A stretch of 64,000 nucleotides of DNA, from the NCBI GenBank assembly GCA_964581515.1, contig CAZOOV010000002.1, positions 138,887 to 202,886 of the forward strand, written 5' to 3'. Origin of the DNA: JACJVV01 sp964581515 (GTDB taxonomy: Archaea > Nanobdellota > Nanobdellia > Woesearchaeales > JACJVV01). Shown piece by piece: positions 7,948-15,813 of this stretch. The position numbers and the translations under genes were made by a program. Numbering within the stretch: the first letter of the stretch is position 1; each line of letters opens with the position of its first letter. The notes under the pieces were generated by a model that was given only the letters and a program-made list of their open reading frames with translations, searched no databases and was not told the DNA's origin.

Positions 7948-8913
7948 ATGGTTAGCGTTGTAGTAATGGCAGGATATAGAAAAGAAGAAGTAGAAGATTA
8001 TAAACATCAATTAGAACTTGGCTACAAAGAAGAAGAATTTATTGAAGGATATAAACCGTTAAAATTACTTCTTGGAAAACCTCTCATAAGATACACACTT
8101 GAAAAACTGGAAAATATTGATTCTGTCGATGATATTGTCATAGTAGGTGAAAAAGATCTGCTTGAGAAAAGAATAGGTGGATGGCTAGAGAGACATCCAA
8201 AACCATTCAAGATAGTAGATCAGAATGATGAAATCAGTGATGAACTAGTAGATGCATTAAATATTGATATAGATAATATGCCTTACAATTCTTTTTGTGG
8301 AAATGGACTGAAAGCGTACGCAGCTACAGAAGCATATGAAAGAAGAGAACCTGTTTTGTTCATGGTAAGTGATTCTCCTATGACAAAAAAAGAAGGAATC
8401 GCTTATTTTATAGAGAATGCACAAAAACATATGCCAGAATCATCTTTAGTCTATCCAATTGCAAGCATGAGAGAACTTCCTGCATGGAGAAAAACATTTC
8501 ATAGAAAATATTGCTTCTTGATAAACGATACAGAGTACAAATACAGAGGAAGCTTTAAGACATGGCTTACAAGAAGAGAAGGATTTCGAATATCAGCAAT
8601 GAGTTATGCAGATCCATTCAATCTTGATGTTAACATGATAAATGATATGTATAGCATGAGAAAAGCACTCTCAAAAGAAGTAAGAGAAAGGATGAGTGAT
8701 TTCTTAAATGGATTTAATATAGGATTTCTACTAGAAAGATACTTTGTAGCAAAAGACCTTAGAATAAGTGATATTGAAAAGGCAGTAAGTGATAATTTAT
8801 GTACAAATGATACAAGATGCACAATCATGCCTATAACTGATGTAGGTTCATCATATGATTATGACGGTACAAAAAATGAATTGAAGGCTCTTCGAAAGAT
8901 GATGCATAATTAA
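7948..8913 (+). CDS. MobA/GlmU-type nucleotidyltransferase-like protein
   Basis: This 321-residue protein has an N-terminal Rossmann-like GT-A fold: VSVVVMAGYRK, then KPLKLLLGKPLIRYTLEKL, a helix-strand pattern of NTP transferases, and VLFMVSDSPM near residue 143, where the family has its metal-binding D-x-P loop. The usual GGxGTRM signature loop is replaced by AGYRKEE, so the substrate cannot be called. The C-terminal 120 residues are unfamiliar. A nucleotide-sugar or cofactor nucleotidyltransferase is likely, with an inactive variant possible. The start at 7948 is preceded by a TTTATAAACC TATA box 30 bases upstream, which suggests leaderless transcription. Confidence 0.6.
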   Translation: MVSVVVMAGYRKEEVEDYKHQLELGYKEEEFIEGYKPLKLLLGKPLIRYTLEKLENIDSVDDIVIVGEKDLLEKRIGGWLERHPKPFKIVDQNDEISDELVDALNIDIDNMPYNSFCGNGLKAYAATEAYERREPVLFMVSDSPMTKKEGIAYFIENAQKHMPESSLVYPIASMRELPAWRKTFHRKYCFLINDTEYKYRGSFKTWLTRREGFRISAMSYADPFNLDVNMINDMYSMRKALSKEVRERMSDFLNGFNIGFLLERYFVAKDLRISDIEKAVSDNLCTNDTRCTIMPITDVGSSYDYDGTKNELKALRKMMHN

Positions 8914-8944
8914 ATTATTATTATTATTATCATTAACGATTGTT

Positions 8945-9580
8945 TTATCCGAGCTCTTTGCTTTCTCCTTCACCAACTTCATCAACAAAAATCATCTCAT
9001 CTAGCCAATTCTCCCTAATCTTACCATTCTCTAAATTCTGATAAGGCATATAATTGTGATGCACCCTTGTCAATTTGTTCAATGAGACAGTAGTTATCTC
9101 CTTAATGCAATCCTCTCCTAATTTTCCATGTAAGAAAGGGACAATCTTACCATTGAATTCTTCTACAAGATGATCATCATCTTTAGCATCGACTATCATG
9201 ACAAGTGCCAGGCGTCCATCTTTTTCACCAAGATATGCAAGGCTGATATACTTACAATTGAACATCCTCCATTTACCGTCACTATCCATAATATCAAGAT
9301 ATTCTTTTCTCGTAATACCTATCTTGAACTTGATTATAAAAAGTTTTTTTGCTCCGAAGATATCAAGCCCAAACTCACCCTTATCAATAGAAGTATAATA
9401 TCTAAGAAGCTTATTCTCTTCAAGATTCTTTCTTTTTCTATTGACAGTCATAACTGGGATCTTAGTCCTTTTTGAGATCTGGTTATCAGAGGCTCTTGGA
9501 TTTCTTATCAGTTCTCTAATGATTTTTCTTTCTGCATCATCGAGATGCATTTTTCCGTTTTTTTCGCGTATTTTTACCAT
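8945..9580 (-). CDS. Lrp/AsnC-like winged-helix DNA-binding protein
   Basis: The 211-residue product begins with an AsnC-type helix-turn-helix (LDDAERKIIRELIRNPRASDNQISKRTKIPVMTVNRK, residues 13-47). It goes on to a domain of about 110 residues with alternating strands that sits where the RAM ligand-binding domain lies in Lrp proteins, although the sequence is divergent. Expected role: local or global transcription regulator. It is convergent with the nucleotidyltransferase gene and divergent from the unknown gene at 9692, which it may regulate. Confidence 0.7.
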   Translation of the reverse strand: MVKIREKNGKMHLDDAERKIIRELIRNPRASDNQISKRTKIPVMTVNRKRKNLEENKLLRYYTSIDKGEFGLDIFGAKKLFIIKFKIGITRKEYLDIMDSDGKWRMFNCKYISLAYLGEKDGRLALVMIVDAKDDDHLVEEFNGKIVPFLHGKLGEDCIKEITTVSLNKLTRVHHNYMPYQNLENGKIRENWLDEMIFVDEVGEGESKELG

Positions 9581-9691
9581 TTTTTATCACTTGATGTTAT
9601 ATTTATAACATAAAAGTAGCAATAAATATATAAATGTTGTTATGATTTATTATATAAGAGTATACACATGCGTATACTGAAGGCGGTAGGC

Positions 9692-10522
9692 ATGAGTGAT
9701 GCGTTAGAGCAAGTAACTTTAGAAACATTGGAGAATTATGATACACAGAGTGGTATCGAAGAGTTCTTGGATTCTGAACATGTTGATCCTGATGTTGGAC
9801 AAACAAAAAAATTCTTAGGAGATTATTGGGACTTATTCATGAAAGAATATGACATAACAAATGTTGTGACACATTGTTTCGAAGCAATACGACCTGACCT
9901 CCATAAAAAACTAGACCAAAGAGATACTGCAACAAATTATTATCCAGACACTTTCTTCATGACACTTATTGACCAAAAAGGAAATTCAATAAACTTCCAA
10001 AGATATAATGGACACATGATTGTCATGCGTGAGATAGGAAAGATAAGACACAAAGATGGAGAATTTGGAGGGAAGTTTGAAGTCATAGTATATGAAAAAC
10101 AAAGAGATGAAAATGGTAGCCCATACTTAACAGTCACGGCAGAACCAGCATATTTCACTAGAGAACAAGATCTCATGAGGGCAAGAGGAGACGCTATAAA
10201 ATACATGAAAGAGGTCGTAAGATATCATGATCTTGAAGAAGGAAAATGTCAAGATGATTGTGTTGATGTCGATTGTGCAACTAATCATTTCATGATAAAA
10301 GCTGATCCTGAACATATACCAATCCCTTTCGGATATCATGGAAGACAAGAACACTTTGCTGATTATGATAATACAATACATAAAGAAGAAGAAAGGATTG
10401 AGAGAATGGAATCAGATGGACAAATACCACATAACCAAGGACAACATTTACTTAATCTATTATTGATAAGCCATAGTTATCTTGCTGCTGCTAAACATCC
10501 ACATGCAATAAGACATGCTTAA
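9692..10522 (+). CDS. Unknown soluble protein
   Basis: I do not recognise this 276-residue protein. It is acidic, lacks membrane segments, and has a His/Cys-rich middle (CQDDCVDVDCATNHF near residue 195), which might bind a metal. The C-terminal helix holds LLNLLLISHSYLAAAKHPHA. An ATG at 9668 is also in frame, but a TATA box at about 9650-9658 puts the expected transcript start near 9680, so the ATG at 9692 is preferred. It heads a rightward set of unknown genes that includes the HPr fusion. Confidence 0.6.
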   Translation: MSDALEQVTLETLENYDTQSGIEEFLDSEHVDPDVGQTKKFLGDYWDLFMKEYDITNVVTHCFEAIRPDLHKKLDQRDTATNYYPDTFFMTLIDQKGNSINFQRYNGHMIVMREIGKIRHKDGEFGGKFEVIVYEKQRDENGSPYLTVTAEPAYFTREQDLMRARGDAIKYMKEVVRYHDLEEGKCQDDCVDVDCATNHFMIKADPEHIPIPFGYHGRQEHFADYDNTIHKEEERIERMESDGQIPHNQGQHLLNLLLISHSYLAAAKHPHAIRHA

Positions 10523-10648
10523 GATTAAATAACGTGATTAAGATGTCATAAAATACATCAAGAATACAATCTGTTTCTCGTGATTCTTACGAATCTTTAC
10601 CATGAATCTTGTGACTTTGGTATATATGTATCAAAGCAGACTAGATAA

Positions 10649-10660
10649 CTATATAAAAAC
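10649..10660 (+). promoter_or_regulatory. TATA box of the HPr-fusion gene
   Basis: CTATATAAAAAC lies 24-35 bases before the ATG at 10684. This is the archaeal TATA position for a leaderless or nearly leaderless mRNA. Confidence 0.55.
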
Positions 10661-10683
10661 AACCATATGATTATTATTTAGCA

Positions 10684-11763
10684 ATGTATAGATTTCAATC
10701 AATCATAGAAACACCAGTAAAATCAAACGGGCATTGGTACACAATAATGACAGGGATTTTTCCACCTGACGATGAAGTGGATCTTGCATGTATCGAACCA
10801 GAAAAATGCAAATTTAATTTCTTTATAATGAATAGGAATCCAAGATATGGTTCCTATATTGAAGGAGCATCACTTGATAATGTTAAAGGATTTCTACATC
10901 ACGCAAAACATAATCCAGACACAATAGCAAAAATCTATGATAAACATAAAGAGAGCTTTCCAGAAAGAGCAGTCATGAGCCTTGATGAAGTTGTCGATGA
11001 GGAAGGAATAGATATAAATGATACAGTTGTCGATTTTAGAGTACTACCTTCTTTTGAAGTTTTCATAGCCCCAAGATTTGTAACATCCCCTATGGAATAT
11101 TCATTAAAGCAAACAGGAGGAAGACTTGAACCTTTCTTCAGACTACGTTCAGCACTCAAACTAAATGGTCTTGATGAATCTGAGATCAATAAAGCATGGA
11201 CTGACAGGAATGGAGCATTGAACAGGCTTGCACATCCGATGAAAGGAGAAGATGATCCGTCTTATTTCTCACCAATACATTATTGCCCCGAAGGAAAACA
11301 TTATTGGGAATGGTTTAGGATTGGAAAAGACAAAACATTGAAAGTATTTGTAAGACATGCATATCTTGTCAATGATGATCCAGGAAACTACAGATCAATC
11401 CCACAAAAGACAGGACCTGATGAATATAAAAATATCCCACAACTATCATGTCCACATCATTTCCCCAACCAGGAAGAAGAGAGTGGTAATTATGTCACAA
11501 GAACAATCCCAGTGAGTAACAGATGGGGAATACACGCAAGACCCAGCGCAGAGATTGCGCTCTTTGCAAATAGATATGATGGTGATGTAGCCATTGAATC
11601 TGAAAACTTCAGGGCAGATGCAAGAAGCATAATGGATAATATGCAACTTTATGCATTGAAAGGATCTACATTGAAAGTGACAATGGAAAAAGTACCAAGC
11701 AAAGAGATGTTTGAAGAAGTCTTCAAAGGAATCTATCATGCTGCAAATAATGAACTTCATTGA
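10684..11763 (+). CDS. HPr phosphocarrier-like domain fused to an unknown N-terminal domain
   Basis: This is a 359-residue protein. Residues about 1-265 are unfamiliar: mixed alpha/beta, no membrane segment. Residues about 270-355 match HPr of the phosphotransferase system: the phospho-acceptor loop NRWGIHARPSAEIA with His284, then ADARSIMDNMQL with Ser315. The spacing His to Ser is 31, the same as His15 to Ser46 in classical HPr, the sites used by enzyme I and HPr kinase. Both regulatory residues are therefore kept. Most archaea lack the sugar phosphotransferase system and no enzyme I is in the window, so a regulatory role is more likely than sugar uptake. The N-terminal part could be the effector. 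Confidence 0.75.
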   Translation: MYRFQSIIETPVKSNGHWYTIMTGIFPPDDEVDLACIEPEKCKFNFFIMNRNPRYGSYIEGASLDNVKGFLHHAKHNPDTIAKIYDKHKESFPERAVMSLDEVVDEEGIDINDTVVDFRVLPSFEVFIAPRFVTSPMEYSLKQTGGRLEPFFRLRSALKLNGLDESEINKAWTDRNGALNRLAHPMKGEDDPSYFSPIHYCPEGKHYWEWFRIGKDKTLKVFVRHAYLVNDDPGNYRSIPQKTGPDEYKNIPQLSCPHHFPNQEEESGNYVTRTIPVSNRWGIHARPSAEIALFANRYDGDVAIESENFRADARSIMDNMQLYALKGSTLKVTMEKVPSKEMFEEVFKGIYHAANNELH

Positions 11764-11896
11764 TTTATTGAGCGTTAAATTATCTTGCTAATTTTAGTTA
11801 CTTTAAAGTAGTTATCCGCGTAATATTTATAAAGGGAGAATCAACTTGTTCTAATTAGATTATATTGAAAATCAGCAAATATATGGTGATATTTTA

Positions 11897-12922
11897 ATGG
11901 CTAAAATCATAGATCTGGACCCTGAAACAAGAAAGAATAGACATATCTGTGATTATATCATCACAACAAATTCTGAAGCATTGGATGCTTTGACACCAGA
12001 AATGGAAAGAAAGTTTGAGCAAGATGAAGTATATGAACAACTTGAAGAGATGGTACAATACTTTAAAGATACAAAAGAAAGTAAACAAAACGAAAATAAA
12101 TTTAAGAAAGGCGCAGTAACTGCCGTTAAATATTGGGCAATACCTATCGCTATTGGAGCAGCGGCTGGTTTTGTTAAAGGAAAAGTTGCAGATGGAGCTG
12201 TTCTTGAACAAACAGTATTACATGGCGTATATCAAACAGCGATACTATCTACACTATTTGGACTTAAAGCAATAAATAAAAGCAAAAAGATGAAAAGATT
12301 TGGACAAAATCTTAAGAGCGCATATACAAAAGGATGGGAAGCATTTAGAGAAGTAATTGAAGAAAAAGCACAGCAAAATAATGATGAAGAAGGAGGACAG
12401 ACATTAATCAATGTTCTTGAGACTTTTGGAAATGGCATAAAATATTCTGTGATGGACCCAGACACTGCTGCAAAAACAGATGTCTTAAATTTCATAGGAG
12501 GATATAAACCAAAAGATCCTAATCCAAAATATGTTTCTGTTGCATCAGGAATATTTGGAGTTGTAAAATGGGGATTTTCTGGATGGTTACTAAATGTACT
12601 TACACCAGGAGCATATTTCTCACTTGATCTTGCAGCAAGCACAGGTGCAGCGACACATATGGCAAATAAAGCATTAAGTGCACATGAAGGAAAAGAACAA
12701 ACTGTCATGAAAAATAGTTTTTATGAAATCATTGAAGGAATGGATGATAATGAGAAATTACAGCTTAAAGGGGCACTTGTAAAAAGATGGTACGGTACAG
12801 AATCAAGGCTAGATGATCTTGCAAATGGAACAAATGGAAGAGATGCACAGACAATCACACCTGAACCTTTAGGAAGACTTGAATCTCATGAATACAGAAG
12901 AACATCAATAAATGCAGATTAA
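11897..12922 (+). CDS. Unknown protein, paralog of the next gene
   Basis: The 341-residue product has a soluble N-terminus, a glycine-rich hydrophobic segment YWAIPIAIGAAAGFVKGKVADG near residue 75, a basic helix region, and a second hydrophobic segment near 215-255. The end is QLKGALVKRWYG. The next gene shares the same plan: KTIGIPVAIGAAIGLGRGFING, then a GxKYxxxDPxTxA motif, and QLVGALAKKWYG near the end. The two are therefore tandem paralogs. The family is unknown to me. Two or three membrane-associated helices and cytoplasmic tails are likely. Confidence 0.6.
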   Translation: MAKIIDLDPETRKNRHICDYIITTNSEALDALTPEMERKFEQDEVYEQLEEMVQYFKDTKESKQNENKFKKGAVTAVKYWAIPIAIGAAAGFVKGKVADGAVLEQTVLHGVYQTAILSTLFGLKAINKSKKMKRFGQNLKSAYTKGWEAFREVIEEKAQQNNDEEGGQTLINVLETFGNGIKYSVMDPDTAAKTDVLNFIGGYKPKDPNPKYVSVASGIFGVVKWGFSGWLLNVLTPGAYFSLDLAASTGAATHMANKALSAHEGKEQTVMKNSFYEIIEGMDDNEKLQLKGALVKRWYGTESRLDDLANGTNGRDAQTITPEPLGRLESHEYRRTSINAD

Positions 12923-13010
12923 TATTAGCACAAATAAATTAAATTGATGATAATAATAGAACAATAATATATTGACAATTAATTAATAATAGAATAATAG
13001 GTTAATCAAA

Positions 13011-13877
13011 ATGGCTGAAGAAGAAAAACCACAAGAAAATCAAGAATCACAAACTGAGGATGAGCCTCAAGCATTTAATCCTAGAGAAATGGTCAATTCA
13101 TACAAGAGAAGAGTATATGCAAAACAGATGGAATCAGTATCCCAGGACAATCATGAACTGTTTAGCGGAACAGGAATAATTACAAAGCTTGAAGATATCC
13201 TAAAAGAAAAATTTGAACAATATAATGGTGAGAAAAAAGAGAAAGATGAAGCTACTATCTCAGACAAAGTATGGGAGGACATCAAAACAATAGGAATACC
13301 TGTTGCAATAGGTGCAGCTATTGGCCTTGGAAGAGGATTTATCAATGGCGGAGAAGAAGCTGCTGCTCAAATGGCAAGACAAGGAGCAATGCATGGTCTT
13401 GTTCCTGCAATGACTGTAAGATATGGTGGCAAACTTGTAGTGGATAAGGCAAAATCATATATCAAAAGAAAAGCAAAACCAGATGGACTTCTGATGTCAG
13501 TGCTTTATGGAGTCAAATATGATTTTACAGACCCTCAGACAAAAGCAGAAAATTATGTAATGAACCTTGTAAGAGGAGAAGAGACAAGAAAATTTCAGAC
13601 GTATGGAAAAATGCTTTCACCATTTGGTGTTGCTATCTTATTTGATATTGGTTCAACCGTATGGAATATCCTGCCAGGAATTAACATGAGCGGATCATAT
13701 GCAGGACTGATAGGTGGACTAGCAACTGCGTCAAGACTAGGTGATGACTTCAAAGAAAACCATGAGCTTAAGTATGAACTGCAAGAAGACGGAAAAGTTA
13801 TAGCAGACCTTAGCCATGATCAAAGAAAGCAGCTTGTAGGAGCACTTGCCAAAAAGTGGTATGGCAAGGATAAATAG
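13011..13877 (+). CDS. Unknown protein, paralog of the preceding gene
   Basis: This 288-residue protein begins with an acidic, Glu/Gln-rich stretch, has a Gly-rich hydrophobic segment near residues 90-112, the motif GVKYDFTDPQTKAENYV (compare GIKYSVMDPDTAAKTDV in the previous product), a second hydrophobic stretch near 205-245, and ends in ALAKKWYGKDK. The N-terminal thirds of the two paralogs differ, so they may bind different partners. No known family is recognised. Confidence 0.6.
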   Translation: MAEEEKPQENQESQTEDEPQAFNPREMVNSYKRRVYAKQMESVSQDNHELFSGTGIITKLEDILKEKFEQYNGEKKEKDEATISDKVWEDIKTIGIPVAIGAAIGLGRGFINGGEEAAAQMARQGAMHGLVPAMTVRYGGKLVVDKAKSYIKRKAKPDGLLMSVLYGVKYDFTDPQTKAENYVMNLVRGEETRKFQTYGKMLSPFGVAILFDIGSTVWNILPGINMSGSYAGLIGGLATASRLGDDFKENHELKYELQEDGKVIADLSHDQRKQLVGALAKKWYGKDK

Positions 13878-13884
13878 ATTTTAT

Positions 13885-13955
13885 TCTTTCTTAAAGTCTT
13901 TTTCTTGTAATTTTTTATGATTCTTTTTATGACTCTTTTTAAGATTCTTTAAAAA
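13885..13955 (+). terminator. Poly-T terminator region
   Basis: Downstream of the stop codon the plus strand has four T-runs of five to six bases within 70 bases (TTTTT, TTTTTT, TTTTT, TTTTT), the usual archaeal termination signal. The following A-rich segment, to about 14000, would serve the convergent gene at 14075. Confidence 0.5.
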
Positions 13956-14074
13956 AAACAATACAAAAAAATTAGAAAAAAATTAGAAATTAAATATAAG
14001 TTTACTAAATATTTCTCCCATGGTGATTACCTATTACCAGTATTATAAAAAAGTTGTGATAGTAACTAGAATAA

Positions 14075-14920
14075 TTATGCTTTTCTTAACTTCAACTTTT
14101 TACTTATGACTGCGCCTGCTACTACAGAAGCAATTGTGACTCCTGCATACTTTAAGTGTTTCATGTTCTGCGCTGTATTAATCTCTGCAATCCTTGATAC
14201 ATAAGGATATTCAATATCAACCATATCTGTAACAACACTAAACATCTGTGCTTGTGCTTCCCTGTAATCTTTTGCTTGCCTTTTCATGAATTCCTCAACC
14301 ATCATGTCAGCAGTCATTATACCTTCCATGATAATAGTTTTTCTTGCTGTAAAATTCTCGATGTTAAGAGGATTCTTTGTAGAAACAACATATTCAAGTG
14401 AAGTCTTCAGTTTTGCCCTTGCTATTGCAGGTTCAGGCATGAGTGCAGTCTCACTTGCTACTTTCCTAGGATCAAGATGATATACCTTGTTAGGTGGCAT
14501 ATCATATGGTGCGAATCTTTCATTAGGCATATAGAATTCTTCTCTTACTCCAAGAATATCTATTGCAGAATAATCAGTTATATCTCTTTGATCATCAACA
14601 ATATAAGCATGTCTTCCAATTATATTAATTGCTGTTTGCCATTTTTCTAATTCTGCTTTAAGTGATGGCAAAGATTTATTCTCTTCATCACCATCAAGCA
14701 TTCTTTGATAATCTTTAACTGCATGATATAAATCCCATCCTACTGCAAGCGGAGCTGCGCCTAACGCTTTTGCACCCAGGCTTATTGCTTTACCTGTAAT
14801 GAGATCTTTTCCTAACTCTCTTAATTTTTCAGGATCAGCAAGCTCTTTTCCAAGCTCAACTAATCTATCTTTATCTGGAATAAGATCTTTTCTTTTTTGA
14901 AGTAGTTCATCTTTGTCCAT
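14075..14920 (-). CDS. Unknown protein with a C-terminal membrane helix
   Basis: The 281-residue product has an N-terminal charged helical region with repeats of the type LVELGKELADPEKLRELGKD, a small hydrophobic segment (AISLGAKALGAAPLAVGWDL, about 45-64), a soluble middle, and a closing hydrophobic helix TIASVVAGAVISKKLKLRKA followed by basic residues. The tail arrangement suggests an anchor with a short cytoplasmic end. No family is recognised. It is convergent with the paralog pair. Confidence 0.6.
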   Translation of the reverse strand: MDKDELLQKRKDLIPDKDRLVELGKELADPEKLRELGKDLITGKAISLGAKALGAAPLAVGWDLYHAVKDYQRMLDGDEENKSLPSLKAELEKWQTAINIIGRHAYIVDDQRDITDYSAIDILGVREEFYMPNERFAPYDMPPNKVYHLDPRKVASETALMPEPAIARAKLKTSLEYVVSTKNPLNIENFTARKTIIMEGIMTADMMVEEFMKRQAKDYREAQAQMFSVVTDMVDIEYPYVSRIAEINTAQNMKHLKYAGVTIASVVAGAVISKKLKLRKA

Positions 14921-15033
14921 ATTAGACGTATAATGATATGAGATATATAAAAATTATCTAGATAGAGAGGATGATAGGGTAAAAAGGGCAATATTTATAT
15001 AATATGAATATAAGATTTATATATTATAATAAG

Positions 15034-15813
15034 ATGATGGGAAAAAAGAGGTCTCAAGTTAGTGTGTTTATAGTAATTGTATTAATCTTTGTAATTCTTT
15101 TAATTTTATTCTTAAGCATGAGACAATATGATATGCATAGTGGAAGCTATGAAGCAAACTATGATGCAAGAGTTGTGAAAAGCTACCTTGATAATTGTAT
15201 TGATATTGGAAATAAAGAAGTGCTTGTAGAATTTGGAAGACAAGGAAGCATGATTGAGATGAGAGACCCTTATCTCATGTTTACATTAAACAATATTACA
15301 ACAAACATAAGCTTGCTTTATTATGAAGGAGATGTAACTCTTGGAACATTGAGAGAATGGGAAGGGAATCTTTCAGATGCAATAGAAGATAGTGCATTGG
15401 CTTGTCTTGATGCAGACGAATTATCTCAATATAATCTAAATAATTCAATGATTGATATTACAGTGACTGCAATAGATAAGCATACAAAAGTGGAAGTTGA
15501 ATTACCTGTTCAAGCCACTACTGCAGATGGTGAATTCCAGATAATTGAACCTTACACATACATATATGAAGTCAACCTAATTTATCTTTATGATGATGTT
15601 CTTGGAGTAATGATAATGCATTACTTTGATCCTTACGCGATGGATTTCAAATATTTGACAGAACTCAATACAAGCATTGATTTCACAGCTTACAATGATA
15701 CAATTGTTTATACCATCGCTGAATTGAATTCCAATATGAACGATATGCCATACATTTTCAATTTCGCTGCAAAGTTCAACCACACATGGATGGGTGATCC
15801 TAATGCAGAGTAA
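15034..15813 (+). CDS. Pilin-like membrane-anchored protein
   Basis: The protein begins MMGKKRSQVSVFIVIVLIF, a basic leader, then Gln-Val and a hydrophobic helix of about 20 residues, like the class III signal of archaeal pilins and of many DPANN surface proteins. About 230 external residues follow, with many Asn/Thr in N-x-T/S glycosylation-type sites and a likely beta-rich fold. An in-frame ATG exists at 15004, but a TATA box at about 14990-14997 lies only a few bases before it, so 15034 or 15037 is more likely. The 3' end overlaps the next gene, which is also secreted, so the two probably act together at the cell surface. Confidence 0.65.
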   Translation: MMGKKRSQVSVFIVIVLIFVILLILFLSMRQYDMHSGSYEANYDARVVKSYLDNCIDIGNKEVLVEFGRQGSMIEMRDPYLMFTLNNITTNISLLYYEGDVTLGTLREWEGNLSDAIEDSALACLDADELSQYNLNNSMIDITVTAIDKHTKVEVELPVQATTADGEFQIIEPYTYIYEVNLIYLYDDVLGVMIMHYFDPYAMDFKYLTELNTSIDFTAYNDTIVYTIAELNSNMNDMPYIFNFAAKFNHTWMGDPNAE

